A stretch of 64,000 nt of DNA from Sclerodactyla briareus (taxonomy: Eukaryota; Echinodermata; Holothuroidea; Dendrochirotida; Sclerodactylidae): assembly GCA_026419785.1 (NCBI GenBank), contig JAODTK010000621.1, positions 1-64,000 of the forward strand. Reading direction: 5' to 3'. Every line of letters starts with the position of its first letter. The stretch's first letter is position 1. Made by a program: the position numbers and the translations under genes. The notes below the pieces were generated by a model that did no database searches, was not told the DNA's origin, and saw only the letters and a program-made list of their open reading frames with translations. Positions 51,760 to 62,518 of the stretch are shown one piece after another.

Positions 51760-53490
51760 GAGGGTATCCACACGCAGAACAGGCAACTTGCTAACTCCGC
51801 GCGCTCTTTGTGGTCTGAGCGTCCAGCCGAGAAAGCAACAGGTTACCATTTTTAGAGTCATTGGTTTGACCCGACTGGGATTCGAAGGCAATCGCCTCCA
51901 CTAACTGTGCTGCGGTTAGAATGTGCAAGCATAAATTGCAGATCACTCTCAGACGGTGTCCATATTCTTTTTTTTACAATGCACTTAGATGAATTGGCTT
52001 ATATTGGATAATTAGCCCATAATACGGTTATTTTCAATGCGAGAATTCGCCTGAGTTTGGGAATTGGAATAGGGGGGGACTTCTCTCTAAATGCGTATAC
52101 TATACGGGAACTGGTTAACCATCATCTCCATTGCTACAGCTGTCCCACTCTGCATTGGGTAGCTCAACTCACGTACGAGAAAGGAATCTCTCCCTCCATA
52201 TTTATATTGTCTCACATTTACATCATGGTTTTCAGATATGTTCCTCTAGTCTGTCGGATCGAATCTAGAGCCTGGAAATAATCAGATAGAGTATGCTTGT
52301 AGGACCCCATTGTAGGAACCCCGGAAGGAGATGTAAATCTGTCTTCAATCCCGCAGACTAGGTTATACAATAAATATATGGAACACACTGATTATTTTTA
52401 CGTAATCCTGTTCAATGCCGGATGGTCAGGTGGGTTAACTAAGTGGGCTGTTGAAGCGACAGAGAGAAAAGTGATGGTATTCCCTAATCTCGGATGATGA
52501 GGTCGGCTGTTTTAAGCTTTAAAGAGTTTTAGCCTGTTTTCGACGCCTTCAATAGTCGAATCTGTTTTGAAAGCGGCTTAACTCTTAATGATCGAGTGTC
52601 GATGGATGATCACAAGACAAATTATTGGTGGAAAATTCAAACTGATCTGAAACATGATGCGACCTAAGATATGCCGCTATCAGGCACCCTTACCTAGCTA
52701 GGAGGGAGAAAATCTTTCAACGCTCTACCACAAGCAGGGATGTTAGGATATCATAGGACTGCTTTCGTGAGCTCTAGATTTGACCTGAAGCTATGTCGAA
52801 TCGAAAAATATATTTACTATAAGATTCAGCCTTATTTAATATTAACTTAATAGGAGAGCATAACACACCCACCACGATTATGAGATCGGCAATGTGAACT
52901 GGGAGACATGCAAGTTGTTTCCTCGTGTTGAAACCCCCTTTCCGCCTGATGAATGGTATAGCCTTCCCTTCGAATAGGCTGTGGTGACACGTTGATGCAT
53001 GAAAAATGAGGCTAGTCTGCGGGGCCTCTCCCGTTATCCCTCCGTGTGATGTCACGGTATAATCCATACCAAACGTCGCAACTGTGTTTCAATGTCGAGT
53101 TCCCAGTAAAAAAAGGCGTTCACTTTGCCAATAGGGTTTATTTTCATCAGGCCGAGTTCACAAAAATAGCATTCAAGTTCCACATAGAGTTAAAAACCAA
53201 AAATTTAGGAGGCACCCGGGTTTACTGCTGTGACACGCCCTCCTTGTGAAGGTGCTCGAAGCAACCTCACGGAACCTGCACGAATTTGGCAAACACCCAC
53301 TCTCAAAATGAGTTATTGAGAAATGTGTACATTAGTCAGGCAGGAAAGCATGGTAACACCCCCCCCTCTAGATTAGTTATTTTATTTACGTAGGGATTAT
53401 AGGCTAGCAACTTCATCAAAGTTGCCAAATGCTAAAATTCGCGACAATCGGACGACGCGTGTACATTGTTCCGTAAGTAGAGAGACTACT
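51760..53490. other. Spacer, nothing recognised
   Basis: No element is identified. Short ORFs at 52057-52281 and 52774-53067 show no known motif. Confidence 0.4.
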
Positions 53491-54699
53491 GTCTGGGTGG
53501 AGAATCTTAGGTAGGGTTCCATAGACGTGGATGTGGTTGTGTGTGGCGTAGGCCACAATTCTCAGCTTTGCGAGATTCTTCGTAGTGAACTGACGATGGT
53601 TGAGCTACGACGACCACACAATAATCCAAAATATCCATGTACTCAATTTGTCTTGATGCGGCACCGATGCCGCATTTGTACATACAGTACGTTTGCATTC
53701 CAGTGATCGGTCCGTATTATTGGGGACTTTTCTCTGCTACGGAATGTCCTCTATCACTGCAGCAATGGCAGCCATTTAGAAAAGGTTTCATAGTTGTCCT
53801 TGCATTAATTCGCCAATTGTTGTCTTGTCGCATGCGACATCCGCACCAGTATGATTTATGGCCTAAACACGTACACAACACCGTTATGGGATATTACTTA
53901 CATGTTCGATGCCGTATTTTAATAAGGCCCATCTTTGGTTGGGAAAATGTCGTATATTTTGCGGCCTCATGAGTCGGGTAAGTTGGCGTTGACCAGATAT
54001 CCAGAGCTCCCAGCTTAGTTGTTCCAGTGTCTGTGTATGGTAAGCTGCCAAGTGTCCCACGTCCGGGCACACACGATATGAGCATGAGCCGGAACCTTGC
54101 TTCATTGGCCGAGTTCCTATCTCGAACCGAACGAAGGGCGCGCTATCTTCTTAAGGTCTAGCTACAAACTGACGAATGCCATGATAGTTTCAGGACTTCA
54201 TTTATTATATGGCTTCGTCCTTAAAATGCAAATGTAATAGGTAGAAGCTCAGTTTTCAGTCAGTAGCCCATACCTCTTAGCTGTAGAAATTATTGTAATA
54301 AAAAAAGTTATATTTTTAGACCAAGCCGTTCCTGTTTAATACAAAAACAAAAAAAAATGACAGTGAAATAACTAATATATCAAATAAACATAGTAGAAAG
54401 TTCCGTAAATGATAATCAAATTCGAAGCAATTATGATTATGATGATGATATTGCGAACTACTTAGAATTTTGTGTCGATCGCAGATGTTTATTGAGCATT
54501 CTCCTCCTGGCGACTCGTATCAACATCCTCGTGTTGAGGGGCATTGCCGAGTCTACCTATCGACTTGGCAACCTATCCATGAAACAATCAATGAAATATG
54601 AACACTCGATGTGGGGCATGTTATGTTTTATTGAATTGTATGTCAGTCGTGTCAGTCTTATTCAGTCGTGAAGGACCACTTTTCCTGGGGTGACTCCCC

Positions 54700-54745
54700 T
54701 TTTTATTTTATTATTCTCCCTTTTATTTTATTTTATTTATTGTAT
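54700..54745. repeat. ATTTT-type simple repeat
   Basis: TTTTATTTTA runs expanded relative to the matching place in copy A (about 1160-1180). Confidence 0.6.
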
Positions 54746-56779
54746 GTCAAATTTCATCCCTTCTGGAAGAATCATATCACTTTACGGAGTAGTAAAATAC
54801 CAACTTCATTGGAGAATATGAAAAATAATTTACAACTAAGTTCAAGGATTAGAGTGAACGAATTATTATACATGCGTATAGCTGGATATTTAGGTAAATA
54901 TCTCACACCAACAGTTCAGTGATACCCTGCCAAAAAACATTTTGAAGTATAGTAAGGAGAATTAAGCAACAAGTATAAATAGTTTATAACTTTTTGAACG
55001 TCCACGTACTGATATTCATTTTTAATGGAAGTCCAGGCATATGTATGTAGCGTAAGATATTTATTCTACCTCGACTTAACGAATAAGAATTGGGAAATAA
55101 TCTGCGTTTATAAGCCAGGTATTCGGACACAGGTTGTGATTTACGCAGTATCGTGAACTAACTCTGCATGCGTCGACTCTTGTCACCATCAATATATGCC
55201 CTTTGATTCCAACGTGGTTTGAGGATAATAACAAGGTTTTTTTTTAAAGTATATTACATCAGTTTTATTGGCTTTAATTATAGCGGCGTGAGATATTGCT
55301 CGCGTATCGCATCATACTCGCTCTCAAATTTTAGACAGAAAGCATCCCCGATGTGTGAGTTTACAAGTAAGTACCGACCGGACGGAACCGGAACACTCTA
55401 ATGTCACACTTGAGTGATCAGCCGGGCTTTATATGAACGAAATATGAATTTACCCTTCCGCAGCAAGGAGATACTGGAGACGCAATGAATTTATCACGAA
55501 GGTGATAGGTGATTAAAACAACAAATCACATCGTTCCTCAGTCAACCAATGACGCAGTGCAGATGAACTTAGCTTTTCCGAGACCGCTTCAAAAATGTGA
55601 CCATTCTTCTGTGATGAAACGTCCGTAAAGACGAGAGGAAAAATATACAAGCATCCTTCGTCTCTGGGTCCCATAAAATTTTATTTGAGAGGAGTATTTC
55701 GGCAAGATAGTTAGAATATCCTTTTTCAATTCATTTTGTTCAAGTAATACTTATTTTATAGTCGATATGTGGATCATAAATGTTAATGTATAAATGATCG
55801 TATAATTAAAGTAATTTGGCATACAAAAGAGTAATGTGTTTGGAATATTTTGCTGGAATTTCAACAGAGTAAAAAAAAGAAGAAGGGATAATGATAATGA
55901 ATGTGAAACCACATCATGGAATACAGTAATACAACAGAGGGTATCACGTGAGTGAGGAGATCAACCTCCTGCTGAATCTTCCCCTGGCGTCATTATTATT
56001 GTTAGAAAATTATTGGCGCAACAACTGATATGGTTAGATATTATTTCCCAACTCTGGATTGAAGAATTGCTCCAAGCAAAAGAAAAAAAAGACCGTGATA
56101 GGAATCTATTTTTTACGATCAGTTCCAAAATACACAAATGGGAGGCAAACGTACAACTGCCTCATCAAACTCATCTACGCACATCGACAGCCAACGAGAG
56201 GACAAGGCACAGGGCCCGAGTTGAACTAGAGGCAATGTCATCCTCCACAACAATTGTTTGACATTTGCATGCAATTATTAATACATGACTGTAAAAAGAC
56301 AATCTGCCAAATAGTCTTCAGATAGATTACACCACTTCCATATTACTTTGTACGATAATTCAGTAGCGTTTATCACTTGGAGGAAAGTAAAAAAAGGAAA
56401 AGTTTAATGATTCGGCGTTAGGGCACACGTTACAGACAAACGTTGACAAAAATATGATGCAGTCGGTTTCTACTGATATGAAGGAACAGGAGCACCTGTT
56501 GTTTCGTGCCCGCTTGAGGCTTGATCGCAGCGACATTGAGAGGTTACACGAGCTTCAGTAAACGCCCACGCCCACTCCAAATCGACTTGATAGAAAGCGG
56601 GAACATTAGTCAAGGCAGGATAGACGTGAAGGTAACACGATGTTACGAATTTTACTCGGTAAATGTGGCGTGAAGTGATAATAGGCTCAATATATCGTCA
56701 AATATTGACTATTTCCTTGAACGACAACAACTCACCAAGACCAGTTGATAGGTGACCTCCCACTCTTCAAATCAACAAG

Positions 56780-57060
56780 AAACTCGGACCGCCCCCCCTC
56801 CCCCTTCGAGCGGCACCAGCACAACCATGGAAGGTTATGACAATTATGATACGCCCACACATGGAATACGCAGCACTAGCGCTAAATACACGGTACCACG
56901 GGCGACAACTGGGAAAAAAAATGGAAAAATGCAACGCGGAGCCTGCAGAATCGCCTACCTCCTCCCGTACGATGAACCACGGAGCGCACTGATGAAGGCC
57001 ACCGCTAACACCCCATAGACACAAACTCGTCAACAAATACAAGGAGCTCAGTCACTATCC
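56780..57060 (+). mobile_element. 3' fragment of a LINE reverse-transcriptase ORF
   Basis: TIMIRPHMEYAALA (56840-56881) is followed after a frameshift by KMQRGACRIAYLL (about 56930-56970). These match the post-RT segment of Jockey/CR1-group LINEs (TLVRPHLEYA...W, then LEKVQRRAARFV). No other part of the ORF is readable upstream. The fragment lies in copy B only, so it probably inserted after the duplication, or was lost from copy A. Confidence 0.6.
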
Positions 57061-57606
57061 ACACAACTTCACAAGAATCGGACTACAAACACAGCCGGAA
57101 AAAACAAAAGCGACGATGAGGCAGACCCCCGGCAGGAATACCCTTTGTTATTACGAAGATGACAAGCCTAGCTCCGCCTTGTTCACACAGCCGGTCAACG
57201 GCAATCTACAAAAACAACCACTACGAGTTTCACAACACCACTACACCAGCACCGCCTACTTCCTGCACCAAGCGGTCAGACGAGACGAGAGCCCTATCGT
57301 CGCCAGAGCACCTCCCCAACGTTCATCCTCGCTGGCCATTGAAAGCCCGCCTGCTCCTCTCTTTGCCTGCCACGTGCACGTCATCCGTCTTCCTACATCT
57401 GCAGGGAAACATTCAGCGAACCATACAGTGGATCGGCTGAGACGACAGCAAGCATCGCAGAGAGTACCTAATACGAAGCCCGTACTTAAGCTTAATGTCA
57501 TTTGAAAAGGTCACATGCATCTCTCAAAGCTCACAATCTGCTGTTATCTGATTTGGCAAAATTATTCTTTCCGGTTTTCACAAGGATCAAATAAAGTAGC
57601 TATCTG

Positions 57607-58000
57607 AAGACAGCGTTGTTGGCTTAGTTGTAGAGCGTCAGCCTTCAACCGGAAGATCGGGGTTCAAGTCCTGGTCGAGTCACACCGATTAAAACTTTGG
57701 AACTAATAACATGTTGATTCTTGTCTGGGCTCAGCACAAGGGATTGAGAGCATGGGGAAACGAGGGGAGGCAATCCACAAGTTGCCGTATGCGTTTGTGA
57801 TCAATCCCCCCACCACATTAACGGACAGTCAAAGAGGCATTACTCATTCTGTGTCCCTAGTGAAAGATTTGCAGCTGGCAAGAACGTGCAATATCCACAG
57901 TCTGCCACCCTTGCAAGGGTGGACTATGTTCGAACCTCTCCTCGACAAGTTACCCCATAAAAAATGTCTCGGCCGTCATGGATATGAGCCGTGATGGACA
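57607..58000 (+). mobile_element. tRNA-derived SINE, copy 3 (best head)
   Basis: The head has an exact A-box TGGCTTAGTTG (57620-57630, consensus TRGYNNARNNG) and a B-box GGTTCAAGTCC (57661-57671), with one change from GGTTCGANTCC. They are separated by 30 bp, as in a tRNA gene. The tRNA part (about 57612-57690) lacks a clean acceptor stem, so it is not a functional tRNA. The body follows with a CAGCACAAGGGATTGAGAGC stretch and GCGTTTGTGATCAA, then the distal block shared with 33390-33540. It is present in copy B and not seen at the matching place in copy A. Confidence 0.75.
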
Positions 58001-58499
58001 ACAGTTTCAGTCATTTAGCTTTGCTAGAGTCGTGGCCTTAAAATTGCTGGTTCTTGGGTTCCCAAATATATTGATGCGATACGTAGCCTTGGTACTCCAA
58101 CGACCCGTACTCGCAAGAAGATGATCATGTACTAGTATACGGAAAATGGAGGATGCTCGTGGCCTGCCGGGTCTTCAGGAGGCCCAGTCTTGACCAAGGA
58201 ATCCGATGTGAGGGCCCTTTGGGCTGGGTACTCGGACCCACATACTTAGAAATTCGGATGGAGGAATGGTGTTCGCAGCTCCTAGTGACGCGAACTCGAA
58301 AGATTGAACCAGTAGAGGAGTGGGAAGACTCTTGGCATACCTCCAGAGATGCTCTGGGCTGGTGACCAGGCTACTCTCGAATTGTTGCATGGTCTCTACT
58401 GCTCTGTTTCGAGTCGGAGCACTGGTGCATACGAACTAATGGGAAAAGTGGACTCTTCGTTCTAATAAGGAAGGAGGGTGGTACTAGACGTAATATATA

Positions 58500-58900
58500 G
58501 GAAGGCTTAGGCTGGGATTCCAGATTTGCGTATGCGGGTCAGTACGCAGGGAAAAATCGCCAATGTACGCTGAACCGAGCAGGGGCAAGTGTCTGAATGT
58601 GTCTTATTTAGTTTGCAAGATGGGATTATTGGTTCCAAAGAGCGAACAAATTATAAATGAAGGGGAACCAACAATGAATAGGCGAGATAAGCACTGTACA
58701 CAATGCCGTATACGGATGCGTATCACCGCGAATGAAATTATGGAATATCTTCCTCAAAAAGCCAAGGCAAGAGACGTAGCATGGGTGGCAGCCTTTTTAG
58801 GGGCTTTTGGCATGAATTACAGTGTTTCTCTTCTGACGAAAAAAAACAACAAACCAAAACATTCGTTTCGCAAATTGCGATTTTCAAGGCCAGTCCGGAT
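58500..58900. other. Copy B-specific block with a 135-codon ORF
   Basis: Anchors near 58480 and 58920 correspond to positions only about 40 bp apart in copy A (about 5250 and 5295), so about 0.4 kb here is private to copy B. It contains most of an ORF at 58563-58970 with a basic central part and a C-x2-C pair. The ORF runs across the insertion boundary into shared DNA, which makes it unlikely to be a real gene. Confidence 0.4.
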
Positions 58901-59029
58901 ACGGATAAGATCTAGGGATTCCGCCATACACCCTTCTCAGTGCCTGGGGAAGTCGTGTAGATCCTTGTGAACAGAATACCGTTATCAGCTACTTGAGAAT
59001 CAGCGTCCTGAACAATCGTACATACACAC

Positions 59030-60100
59030 CACAGAAGCGCGCGCGCATGGGTCAAATGTATTTTGAGTAACCCCCCCCCCTCCCTTCCCTGGTACGCCAT
59101 TTGGGAAACAGATATCACGGAACTTTTCCATTGACCTGGTGCGGATGTGCATCAAGTACAGTGGCACATAGTACAGAGATAGCAGTCAGAGTCTACGTGG
59201 AACGTTTGAACATGTTATGGGCCCATACTTCTTGCGTTTGCGTATAGGACTAACCTTAGGCGTATGGCTGTATTATATTTTTTAATGTGAGAAACTCGTT
59301 AATTTACTAGCCCTATGGGGGGCGGGTGACTGCTATCCAACAGTATTACAGCCATTTCCCGGCCTGCCTAATATACAATTGACAGTTAGGCCTACAGACA
59401 TGTTTTCTCACAGGGAAATGTATTTTGCATATGTCAGGTATTTGAGGACCGTAAATTTACTTGGAATTTCCGTTTAAATATAAATTTCGATGTATTCCGA
59501 ATCTGGAGAAACTGTAAAAACGTGTTTGCAGTAGATTCACCGGATCCAAAGTCATAAACTCTGTTATCTGAGAGTTAATTTACAGCCATTTCCCGATATA
59601 AATAACAGTTATATACTATGTTTTTCTGTTTTTGTTTATGCAGAAAAATATTATTGGAAATATAGGGAAGAGGTGCAAATAACGAGCCAGTCTTTTGGAA
59701 TTTACTTGAATGCTTGTTGATATTCTATTTTGATGTATTTCCGATGTGAAGAAAATGAGACAAGTGGGTTACAGTAGATTCACGTAATTCCACAAGTTAT
59801 AACGCTTGATGCAAGAGTTGTTTACAGCCATTTCCCGTATATACAAAGTTAAAGTTATAAATTGTTTTTTTTTACAATAAAAAATATTATTGGAAATACA
59901 GGAAAGAAGTAAAATAACAAGCTCTTGTGAAACCGTAAATTTACTATGAATTTTCATTAATATAATTATTTTTTCGCTTTTCAATGTGAAGAAATGTACT
60001 GTAAAAGCGTGTTTACAGTAAAAACACGTTATTTCAGGTATTTCAAGTCTAAAACGATATTCCATGTAACCAGTTTTTTGTTTTTGTTTCTTACAGTGCG
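59030..60100 (+). repeat. Intron-like insertion with a ~238-bp minisatellite
   Basis: Three units start with TACAGCCATTTCCCG at 59347, 59581 and 59823, spaced 234 and 242 bp. A partial fourth starts near 60030. Units carry a GTTTTTCTGTTTTTGTTTATGCAG-like pyrimidine tract ending in AG (59620-59643). The last unit ends with a matching tract and TTACAG at about 60074-60097, a good 3' splice acceptor. Copy A passes from about 5380 to 5400 without this block, so it is an insertion in B or a deletion in A. Confidence 0.65.
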
Positions 60101-60245
60101 CACACATATACGACCTGACTACATGACTCCCCGAAGACGTCAAGAACTCATGAATGTAACTGTCAATGAGAAGGATGGTAGATCACGATATATTAACATG
60201 TCTCGGTAATAGGGGTTGCGACAATAAAATGCCAGTAAGTGGTTA
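60098..60245 (+). other. Exon-like block shared with copy A
   Basis: The block is preceded by the acceptor-like TTACAG and followed by the donor GTAAGTG (from 60235). The open frame reads RPDYMTPRRRQELMNVTV, then NEKDGRSRYINMSR, and a TAA at 60207-60209 before the donor. Copy A (5395-5545) matches it with two small indels and lacks the acceptor. A stop before the donor, and amino-acid-changing differences between the copies, weaken the coding case. It may be an old 3'-terminal exon, or non-coding DNA with chance splice-like words. Confidence 0.3.
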
Positions 60246-60254
60246 GCCCATGGG

Positions 60255-60400
60255 GTTAGGAGCTCATATTTTAGCTATATGCCTAATGCTGTTATTTTTT
60301 TTTTCTCTACAGGCAACAGGACAAATTATGTGTAACGATTGCTTGAAAAGTGCATCTCACTGGGTGTATGTATCGTTGAGACTACACCCGTCTCTTCGCA
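60255..60400 (+). other. Small copy B-specific insertion with acceptor-like end
   Basis: Copy A joins GTAAGTGATTTAGCC directly to AATGAATTCCTAAG. Copy B has about 145 extra bases here, including a poly-T tract and TCTCTACAG (about 60304-60312) followed by an open frame reading ATGQIMCNDCLKSASHW. No protein family is recognised. Confidence 0.4.
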
Positions 60401-62504
60401 AGGAATTCCTAGGCGAATCTCCTTAATTCGCTTTTGAGTTATGGCAGCATTAGTTTACGACGACTTTACGTGGGGGGGCACTCCACTTTCACTAATATGT
60501 AATGTCTTCGGTGGTCCAACCCGGCTAGACATTTTATAGACATGCCTAGACTAAAGAAATCATTAGTATCTTAGGAGGTCATTACTGCGTGGGAGTATAG
60601 TCTGTTTTTCGATCTGTTGGCTCAACGGCTATAGGCGAAAAAAAAAACCACCCTGATACCATTGCCTTTCAAGCAAGTGCTGATGAAACACTTTATGTCA
60701 AACAAAGTGTCTATATTCTGAGTGATCGTTAAGAGTGTAAACAATAGCAAAACCAATGAAACTGTATCAGTGCTGGGTAGATACCGCAAACACAATAAAG
60801 TTACCAGTAAGATTGGATTCTCCCCTCTCGCTAGGCCCTAGCAGGAGGGATGTGACAAGTGACTACATGCTTTCTGTAAAATACATGTTGTCATCTATAC
60901 CCACATTTGTTGCTCAGATATGATACCGTTTTGATTCGAAAACATCGTTTCACTAAATGAAGTTTCAAGTATGCGCTGTACAATTATTCTTTCTAATTCT
61001 AAATTATTCTTTCTCGTTGCCCAGAGACAGCACATGTCGCAACAGTACATTGAGATTGAGGCCCATTTTTATTGATGTTTCACCAGTTTCATGCCACGGG
61101 TGGCGTCAAAGGGTTGTGAGTGGGTGCCATCCCGACGTAAGAGCTATGACTCCCTGTCGTCAGGGCCGAATTGAAAAATTATGAAACGGCGGGAAACCTT
61201 GGTAGGAAAATGAGTGTCCGAAAAAGAGTATTTATGAATGACTATTTGAGGTGCCGATCCCTGCGTTTTAACGCAGTGTTTTTTTTTCGTGAGGAGCAAG
61301 CGTAACATCGCGGCAGCTCACTACCGAGTACGCAAGAAATTTTTGAATTATTCCTAAGTTTACCTCCTATCCCCATCGAACCCGCCTTTAACCTTTCTCC
61401 CTCTCACGCTGCGAGTATTGCACCCTAGCTGCTGGTACATAATGAACAATTGGAACAAGGCGGCAATTCTCGGGATGCCAGATATCATCGGCCGATTTCT
61501 GTGAAATTATTTTAACAATTGGGTTCGGTATATTGCCAGGATTGACGCAGGAATCTAATGTTGTACTTTTTAGAATCCCATTACAAGAATTATTCAGTCA
61601 TTCCAATCTCCAGATATCCTGAACAAGTGAGAGATCCCCGATATTTTTTCGGAAAGATTTATCCCCCCCCCCAAGGTTCTAGGATTTTGTTTGTAAAATT
61701 ACCTAGAATCCCACTAGAAATGTGTGTTTTGTGACTGTTTGAATTGCCACAAAACTTGATACCATTTCATCCCCCTGAAATGTTCCTAAACCGAAGGCAA
61801 ACAAACGTACAGGCGCATTACGGTTAACATTTATGCCCATCAGAAATGTCCTGTTTCTTTGCGTCGAATTATATGTTTGACCAAAAAACGACCTAATGAA
61901 GACTACACGAATATCTGGGAAAAACCATCTTATTCATGCGAGGGTATTCATTTCCGTGAAGGCAAGGGTATATATTCAGAACGATTAGTTCATTATCACG
62001 AGTTGCGTGATTAGAGGCGAACATGATTTGCTGAGTATTGAACAAATTCGGAAGAATATCTGAGGATTGAAAAACAAACGTGTTGAATGTCTCGGTAATG
62101 CAATTAATTTACTGCCCGAATGGACAACCTGGAATTCATATACGAGCGGAACTAATGAGAGAGCATCAATTCCAAGACAATTTATTCCCCGTCCGAACTG
62201 AAGAAGGTGGCTGGAAGTAAGCAAATTCACCGATGATCTCGGGAAAAGGAACCCGGAACAGAGATGGGTTAGGTGATCATGGTTAAACAGCATACGTGTG
62301 TACCTGCGTTGCCCGGTCGGTTACCATGGCAGCGGATGACGGAATCCTGAGAAAAGAATGAGAAATCCGATGGGTGGTGTCCCGTTTTTAGCAACTGAGC
62401 ACTTGCAAATGCTAAACAATTCAGGCGGGAGAACTTCCTTGGTTCGCGGTCCGTAAGATGCCCGGACTGAACCACGGGTGTGTGTTGCGTGGAGGAGAGG
62501 GGCG

Positions 62505-62518
62505 GGGGGGGGGGGGAT
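62505..62518. repeat. Poly-G tract
   Basis: A run of G in copy B at a place where copy A (about 7480-7500) has no such run; a likely site of length error. Confidence 0.6.

Noticed and set aside
57116-57505. 129-codon ORF downstream of the LINE fragment
   Set aside because: I could not match it to the C-terminal part of a LINE ORF or to any other family, and overlapping frames of similar length exist on both strands.
57612-57690. Functional tRNA gene
   Set aside because: The A- and B-boxes are good, but the acceptor stem does not pair cleanly and the sequence continues into a SINE body shared with other copies.
58563-58970. 135-codon ORF in copy B
   Set aside because: It starts in a copy-specific insertion and runs into shared DNA where copy A has no matching frame.
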